This document shows, one piece after another, positions 23,034 through 27,430 of a DNA stretch of 27,430 nt. The translations under genes and the position numbers were made by a program. Positions within the stretch are counted from its first letter, which is position 1. Each line of letters begins with the position of its first letter. The DNA is taken from positions 1 to 27,430 of the forward strand of contig JAFVCI010000002.1 of assembly GCA_017479315.1 (NCBI GenBank), written 5' to 3'. The notes beneath the pieces were generated by a model. That model ran no database searches and had not been told where the DNA came from. It saw only the letters and a program-made list of their open reading frames with translations. The stretch is from Opitutales bacterium (GTDB lineage Bacteria > Verrucomicrobiota > Verrucomicrobiia > Opitutales > UBA9783).

Positions 23034-23795
23034 TCACTTTCTCTTTTTCAACTTCTTCTGCTTTATTTCCTCTTTGCTTTCTTCATCAAAAATTATCTTA
23101 TTACGGTTTGTTATTATTTTCTTTTCCATTTCTTGATCTGACTCACTTTGTCCCGATTCGCAATCCTTACCAAATTCAAGGCGATACAGGAGTCGACGAT
23201 CCCACTTTAGGTCTTTCACCGGATCCTTATTTATAATCAAAACTTTACACTTTTTATCATCACCTATATCTTCCGCACTCTTATCACCCTCTTTTTTGCC
23301 TTCAACCTCTGCCTCTGGGGCATTCCTCTTTTTATTCAAAAATTTATCCTTTTCACCATCACCCTCTCTTTTGCCTTTAGCCTTTTTTGGAAGATACTTC
23401 TCTTTCAACCCTCGTACATAACGACTGAGACGTTTTACTTCACTTGCATCATTCCTCAAAAGAAAAGGATCGATGTGTTTTCTCTCCTTACCACCTCCAT
23501 CGTATTTATACTCAGTCAGTAATGAGGCTACTCGTTCATTCGGAACACTCAAAGGCACGAGAATGCATTTGTAATTCTCCGACGGAATCAGAAATACAGT
23601 TTGAGAGCAAAGTTCCCAACTATGATGCATCCCATTTTCACACGCATCGCAAGGTCTATCGCCCGTCTCTGTACACATCTCATCTTGCTTATGTTCGTGT
23701 CCGAAACTGCATTTCCAGCAAAACGCGCCTTCAAGGCTCCCTGCAATCATACTGCCACCAAGCAGAACGACTTTGCTTAAACTTTTCGCATCCAT
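23034..23795 (-). CDS. Sec-exported Cys-rich/charged protein, paralogue A
   Basis: A 253-residue protein of unknown family. A Sec-type signal opens it (MDAKSLSKVVLLGGSMIAGS), probably cut after EGA. A cysteine-rich region follows (about residues 24-65): WKCSFGHEHKQDEMC, then RPCDACEN and HHSWELCSQTVF. Residues 75-110 share a VP-x-E/N-R-x-A pattern with the neighbour. The rest is highly charged, Lys/Glu/Asp-rich and low complexity, ending KQKKLKKRK, probably coiled coil or disordered. The closely related gene at 23810-24508 is 14 bp upstream. TAGGAGA, overlapping that gene's stop, serves as the ribosome site. The AT-rich DNA and homopolymer runs differ from the neighbours. Exported, but its job is unknown. 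Confidence 0.68.
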   Translation of the reverse strand: MDAKSLSKVVLLGGSMIAGSLEGAFCWKCSFGHEHKQDEMCTETGDRPCDACENGMHHSWELCSQTVFLIPSENYKCILVPLSVPNERVASLLTEYKYDGGGKERKHIDPFLLRNDASEVKRLSRYVRGLKEKYLPKKAKGKREGDGEKDKFLNKKRNAPEAEVEGKKEGDKSAEDIGDDKKCKVLIINKDPVKDLKWDRRLLYRLEFGKDCESGQSESDQEMEKKIITNRNKIIFDEESKEEIKQKKLKKRK

Positions 23796-23809
23796 ACAAA
23801 ATACTTCTC

Positions 23810-24508
23810 CTATTTTTTATCCTTCTTTTCCTGTAATTTTCTTTTCAAAGATCTCTCCTTTATCGCCAATTTTTCTGCTTCTTCTCGCCTCTTAATCTCC
23901 TCCATTTTTTTCCTCTCTTCTTCCTTTTCCGCATCGGACATTGGCACTCCTATTTTCTTTTTTTCTTGTTGTAAAAAAGTGCTAATTTTTTCCAATCGCC
24001 GTCGTTTTTTTTCTTCTGACTCTTGTACCTCTTTTCCCTTTTGGAACTGTCCGCGAAGCTTTTTGTTTTCTTCCGAAAACTTCTCTTTCAACTCTTGTAC
24101 TCGAGATTCAAGGCGTCGTACCTCGATGTTTTGATCAGACTCGATTTCCGGGCAATACTCTGCGTACCGTTCGTCTCTTCGTACATTACTGCATCCGTAT
24201 TCATACCATAATTCGGCGATTTTTCTCTCCGGAACTCTGTACGGAAGAATAACATACTTTATACCTTCCGATCGGAAACCGAACACCGATTGAGGACAAA
24301 CTTCATACCCACTGTGATAATCCGAAGTACACATGGGATTATCACAGGCTCGTTCCCACTGCCAGCAACAAAAACATGCTTCATCCTTTTTATGTTCAAC
24401 TCCTCTACTGCATTTCCAGGCAAACGCACTCTCGATGTTCACCGCAGGAATACTGATACCGAATAAGCCGATTTTTATGAAACTTTTTGCATCCATTTCC
24501 TCATGCAA
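23810..24508 (-). CDS. Sec-exported Cys-rich/coiled-coil protein, paralogue B
   Basis: A 232-residue paralogue of the gene downstream. It shares the MDAKS start, a signal-like segment (IKIGLFGISIPAVNIESAFA), the cysteine motif WKCSRGVEHKKDEAC, a CD pair, the YEVCPQSVF block that matches ELCSQTVF, and the ILPYRVPERKIAELWYEYGC segment. The second half is a long Lys/Glu/Arg coiled coil (from about residue 130, RRLESRVQELKEKFSEEN) with no clear domain. The start is either 24508 (MHEEMDAKS) or 24496 (MDAKS); the paralogue begins at MDAKS, which favours 24496, but GAGGAA is then too close to be an ideal ribosome site. Eight of the nine likely mature cysteines fall before residue 110. Function unknown. 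Confidence 0.68.
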   Translation of the reverse strand: MHEEMDAKSFIKIGLFGISIPAVNIESAFAWKCSRGVEHKKDEACFCCWQWERACDNPMCTSDYHSGYEVCPQSVFGFRSEGIKYVILPYRVPERKIAELWYEYGCSNVRRDERYAEYCPEIESDQNIEVRRLESRVQELKEKFSEENKKLRGQFQKGKEVQESEEKKRRRLEKISTFLQQEKKKIGVPMSDAEKEEERKKMEEIKRREEAEKLAIKERSLKRKLQEKKDKK

Positions 24509-24540
24509 AACATTTTTTTAGAAAAAAAGAAACAAAAAAA

Positions 24541-24572
24541 ATACAAAAAATTCCGCAGAAAGAAAACAGCGG
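24541..24572 (-). terminator. Weak terminator candidate after priA
   Basis: On the minus strand CCGC (24572-24569) pairs with GCGG (24556-24553), a short four-pair core, then AATTTTTTGTAT (24552-24541) gives a T-run. The stem is short, so this is tentative. It lies 57 bp after the priA stop. Confidence 0.35.
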
Positions 24573-24628
24573 CATTTTTTTCTCAAAAAAACGAAACAAG
24601 TAAAGTCAGAAGGATAACAGCAAGCACC

Positions 24629-26794
24629 TTACCGAAAATCCGTCGGGTCTACATCCAAAATATCGATCACATTCGACGGCATTTGAAAACGTTGGCGCAG
24701 GTTTTGAAGTTGCGGAAGAAAAGAAGTTTCGTGCGGTACCAAATACAGCAGGTGCATGCGCCAATAACGATGGGCTTTGTTTATATAAGGCACGGCAGGA
24801 CCCATAATTTCAACGTCCTCGGATACGTTTTTTCGCAAAAAACCGTTCCATTGGTCGACGACGTAGCGAAGCGTTTTTTCGGAGAAACTTCGAAACAAAT
24901 GTCTGACCATGCGACGAAACGGCGGATAACGATGCTGTTTACGCAAAGCCGTTTCGCGATCCAAAAATCCGACGGTATCGTGTTCCAACGCGTACCGCAC
25001 CCAATCGGCTTCCGGCGAAAACGTTTGAAGCACAACTTCCCCGGGACGTTCGGCACGTCCGGCGCGCCCGCTCACTTGCACTAATAATTGAAACAAACGT
25101 TCCGAGGAACGAAAATCTTCCGCCGCGGTGATTAAATCCGCCTGAATGACGCCGACCAGCGTTAAATGCGGAAAATCCAGCCCTTTCGCCACCATCTGCG
25201 TGCCGATGAGAATATCGTACTTTCTCTGCAAAACCGCTTCATACCAATCGTTCTCTTTCGAAGCCGCATCCGAATCGAGTCGCAAAATGCGCGCGCGCTT
25301 GAAAAGTTGCTTCAAACAGGCTTCAATGCGTTGCGTTCCGAGACCGACGCTGAGTTTCATCGGCGAACGGCAGGCGGGACATCGGTCATACGCCGTAACG
25401 CGCGTATCGCAGATATGACACCGCAAGGTACGGTCGGTTTTGTGAAAAACCAAATAACTCTTACAGTTCGGACATTCCAAGCGCACGCGACACTTGGGGC
25501 AGTAGTAGTACGGTGCATATCCGCGGCGATTAAGGAATAACAGAGCCTGTTCGCCGCGATCCAGGCAGGCACTTAATTTTTCACGCAACAACGCCGACAG
25601 CACGAAGGAACCTTCAAAATTCGGCTTTTCGTAGCACATATCCGCCAAGGAAACCTTCGGTAACGGTTGCCCCGACGGGCGTTGTGTCAACATATGAAGT
25701 TCATAGTGCCCGCAACGAACTTCGTTCCAACTTTCCACGGACGGCGTTGCGGAACCCAAAACGCACGGTGCGTTGTTCAAACACGCGCGGTACAACGCCA
25801 AGTCGCGCCCGTGGTAGCGCGGGGTTTCCGATTGTTTGTAGGAAGGTTCGTGTTCCTCGTCGACGACGACCAAGCCGAGGTGTTTGAAAGGCAAAAACAC
25901 CGCGGAACGCGTTCCCAAAATCACATCCATCGTTCCGTTCAACGCTCCCTGCCACACCCGCATACGTTCGCCGTCCGAAAGCAGACTGTGCCAAAGTCCG
26001 ACGCGAATACCGTACGCCGATAAACGTAACTTTATTTTTGCCAGCGCCTGAGCGGAAAGCAGGATTTCGGGCACCAAATATAATGTCTGAAATTCGAGGT
26101 TTTTCGCTTCCGCCGTCAACGCATGATAAAGTTCGGTTTTTCCCGATCCCGTCACGCCGAACAGCAGATGCGCCGAAAATTTTCCTGCCCGTAACGCTGC
26201 CCGAAGTTTCTCGAAAACGCTTTCCTGCTCGTCGGTCAACGGCAACAGTGTATCGTTACTTTGAATTTCCGCCAGTGGTTGTTCGCAACGTTCGACATAT
26301 TTTTTTTCAATTAAACGTTTTAAAAGCGGCGTTCCTTTCGGAAAGTTTTTGCGAAATTCCGCTTCCGAGACAAAAGGATGTTGTTCGATCCAACGATAGA
26401 CAGATAACTGTTGCACGGCGCGCGACGAAAAAAGCGCCGTTACGTCGGTGATATGAAGAAAAAATTCTTTTTTAAATACTTTGCCGATGCGAAGAAACGC
26501 CGGCAGAGCCGTTTCGAGTACGGTACCGAGCGGGCACATGTAATAATCCGCAACCCGTTGAATGATCGCAAGGTTATCCTCACGTACCACGGGTGTTTCG
26601 TACAAAGCCCCTTCAACGGGAACCAACGCATAATCCGATTCGGGTGCGATGTTCGAAACCTTCGTCACCAGCCCTACCGTTCGTCGCCCTCTGACGCGAA
26701 CCTGCACCAACATGCCGACTTGGAGCGGTTGCGGTGCGGTATAAGTTAAAGCGCGGTCGACCGAACGCAACGGCAAAACATCGACATAAAACAT
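24629..26794 (-). CDS. priA: Primosomal protein N', replication restart helicase PriA
   Basis: A 721-residue superfamily 2 helicase that recognises stalled or repaired forks and reloads the replisome. The N-terminal DNA-binding domain begins FYVDVLPLRSVDRALTY. The helicase core has Walker A FGVTGSGKTELYH near residue 210, DEEHEPSYKQ near 310 and VLGSATPSVESW. Eight cysteines in CPKC, CPNC, CHIC and CPAC (about 428-475) are the zinc-binding strand characteristic of PriA. Helicase motifs V-VI follow in ILIGTQMVAKGLDFPHLTLV and QVSGRAGRAERPGEVVLQT. The length is normal. Its start is one base after the stop of the upstream gene at 26796-27430, so the two are probably cotranscribed. Confidence 0.96.
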   Translation of the reverse strand: MFYVDVLPLRSVDRALTYTAPQPLQVGMLVQVRVRGRRTVGLVTKVSNIAPESDYALVPVEGALYETPVVREDNLAIIQRVADYYMCPLGTVLETALPAFLRIGKVFKKEFFLHITDVTALFSSRAVQQLSVYRWIEQHPFVSEAEFRKNFPKGTPLLKRLIEKKYVERCEQPLAEIQSNDTLLPLTDEQESVFEKLRAALRAGKFSAHLLFGVTGSGKTELYHALTAEAKNLEFQTLYLVPEILLSAQALAKIKLRLSAYGIRVGLWHSLLSDGERMRVWQGALNGTMDVILGTRSAVFLPFKHLGLVVVDEEHEPSYKQSETPRYHGRDLALYRACLNNAPCVLGSATPSVESWNEVRCGHYELHMLTQRPSGQPLPKVSLADMCYEKPNFEGSFVLSALLREKLSACLDRGEQALLFLNRRGYAPYYYCPKCRVRLECPNCKSYLVFHKTDRTLRCHICDTRVTAYDRCPACRSPMKLSVGLGTQRIEACLKQLFKRARILRLDSDAASKENDWYEAVLQRKYDILIGTQMVAKGLDFPHLTLVGVIQADLITAAEDFRSSERLFQLLVQVSGRAGRAERPGEVVLQTFSPEADWVRYALEHDTVGFLDRETALRKQHRYPPFRRMVRHLFRSFSEKTLRYVVDQWNGFLRKNVSEDVEIMGPAVPYINKAHRYWRMHLLYLVPHETSFLPQLQNLRQRFQMPSNVIDILDVDPTDFR

Positions 26795-26795
26795 C

Positions 26796-27430
26796 TTACC
26801 ATGCGTAACTGGTTTTTACCGCCAAAAGATGCCCGTCGGGCGCAAAAATTTCAATCTTCCACGCAATCAAACTGTTCGAAACTTTCCGCTGCGCTTTTTC
26901 ATCAAGTTGTTCCGCTTTATGCGCGTCTTCTTTCTTTTTCATATCCCAGGGATTTGCCTTCTTTTGCTCCCAATCGCCTTGCTTTGCCGCTTCCGCGTTT
27001 TGCAACTCCTCCGCGGCTTCCTTTGAAACAATCCCTGTCGAAGCCGCATCGGTCATACCGAGCCAAATTTCGTTTTGGTACAACAGCGAATGTTTCACCT
27101 GCGGCATTATCCACGTGCGCACATGCTCCTGCGGCGAATCGCTTCCGATAAAGGTTATTTTAAACTCCGACTCCGCGGGTATCATCGATAAGGCGCAATC
27201 CAGCTTCACGATAAAGTACAAACCCGCCTTTTGGGTCAGATCGGAACGCACAATGATGCGCCCCATTTTGCTCTCTTCGTGCGTAAAAGCCTGAATAATG
27301 CCTTTGTAAGCATCTTCGGATTTCGAAACCAATGCTATGTCGTCCACCAAAACTTTCGTTAATGTATAACGTTTCCGCTTCTCTTTCGGGGTGACGGTCT
27401 TCGGCTTACGCGGAACATTCCCGTGTAATG
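26796..27430 (-). CDS. Unrecognised protein, 5' end outside the window
   Basis: The minus-strand frame is open from its TAA (26798-26796) to the right edge, so at least 210 residues are coded and the start is outside. The part visible begins LHGNVPRKPKTVTPKEKRKR, followed by a beta-rich region (KAGLYFIVKLDCALSMIP, SEFKITFIGSD, EIWLGMTD), a Lys/Glu/Ala-rich helical linker (EELQNAEAAKQGDWEQKK) and a last beta segment, SLIAWKIEIFAPDGHLLAVK, ending TSYAW. A TTG within the frame (27350) has been taken as a start by simple ORF rules, but the coding frame continues upstream. No family is recognised. It is one base from priA and probably cotranscribed with it. Confidence 0.68.
   Translation of the reverse strand, partial: LHGNVPRKPKTVTPKEKRKRYTLTKVLVDDIALVSKSEDAYKGIIQAFTHEESKMGRIIVRSDLTQKAGLYFIVKLDCALSMIPAESEFKITFIGSDSPQEHVRTWIMPQVKHSLLYQNEIWLGMTDAASTGIVSKEAAEELQNAEAAKQGDWEQKKANPWDMKKKEDAHKAEQLDEKAQRKVSNSLIAWKIEIFAPDGHLLAVKTSYAW

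Overview
The window reads as a chromosomal segment of a Gram-negative, probably host-associated bacterium. The best lineage clue is a 56-residue ribosomal protein L33 (minus strand, 15170-15340) starting MPRETVIIECTEARKEGKPP, a form I associate with the Verrucomicrobiota/Lentisphaerota branch of the PVC group. The type III secretion genes, a family 9 LPS-type glycosyltransferase and the YhaM-like HD protein are compatible with that. The placement is inference from memory; no search was run.

Region 1 (1-8153, + strand) is a tightly packed type III secretion (T3SS) operon in Ysc-like order: sctF (3' end only), sctG, sctI, sctJ, sctK, sctL, sctN, sctO, sctP, sctQ, sctR. Several junctions are ATGA or GTGA overlaps. 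Together they encode the needle, its chaperone, the inner rod, the inner-membrane ring lipoprotein, the cytoplasmic sorting platform (K, L, Q), ATPase and stalk (N, O), the needle-length ruler (P) and the first export-gate protein (R). The remaining gate genes (S, T, U, V) do not follow. SctP carries a recent internal 111-bp duplication.

Region 2 (8154-13508, +) has a small secreted orphan (8285-8524), about 500 bp without a convincing gene but with a strong hairpin and a terminator, a DoxX-like membrane protein, then tig-clpP-clpX-rsmE (protein folding, ATP-dependent proteolysis, 16S rRNA methylation).

Region 3 (13509-15802) holds an AT-rich, cysteine-rich secreted orphan on +, then rpmG and a short charged orphan on the minus strand, each with its own punctuation.

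Region 4 (15814-21823, +) is housekeeping: a left-handed beta-helix transferase, mgtE, a YhaM-like OB/HD protein, an RluB/RsuA-type pseudouridine synthase, a small secreted orphan, folD and an RDD-family membrane protein. The last four overlap or nearly overlap.

Region 5 (21849-27430, minus) has a family 9 glycosyltransferase, a tandem pair of paralogous Sec-exported cysteine-rich/lysine-glutamate-rich proteins in AT-rich DNA, priA, and the 3' part of an unrecognised gene that runs off the right edge.

I saw no tRNA, rRNA, insertion sequence or CRISPR array. The least ordinary parts are the T3SS operon with its duplicated ruler, the paralogous cysteine-rich pair, the AT-rich secreted orphan, and the structured non-coding stretch after the T3SS operon.
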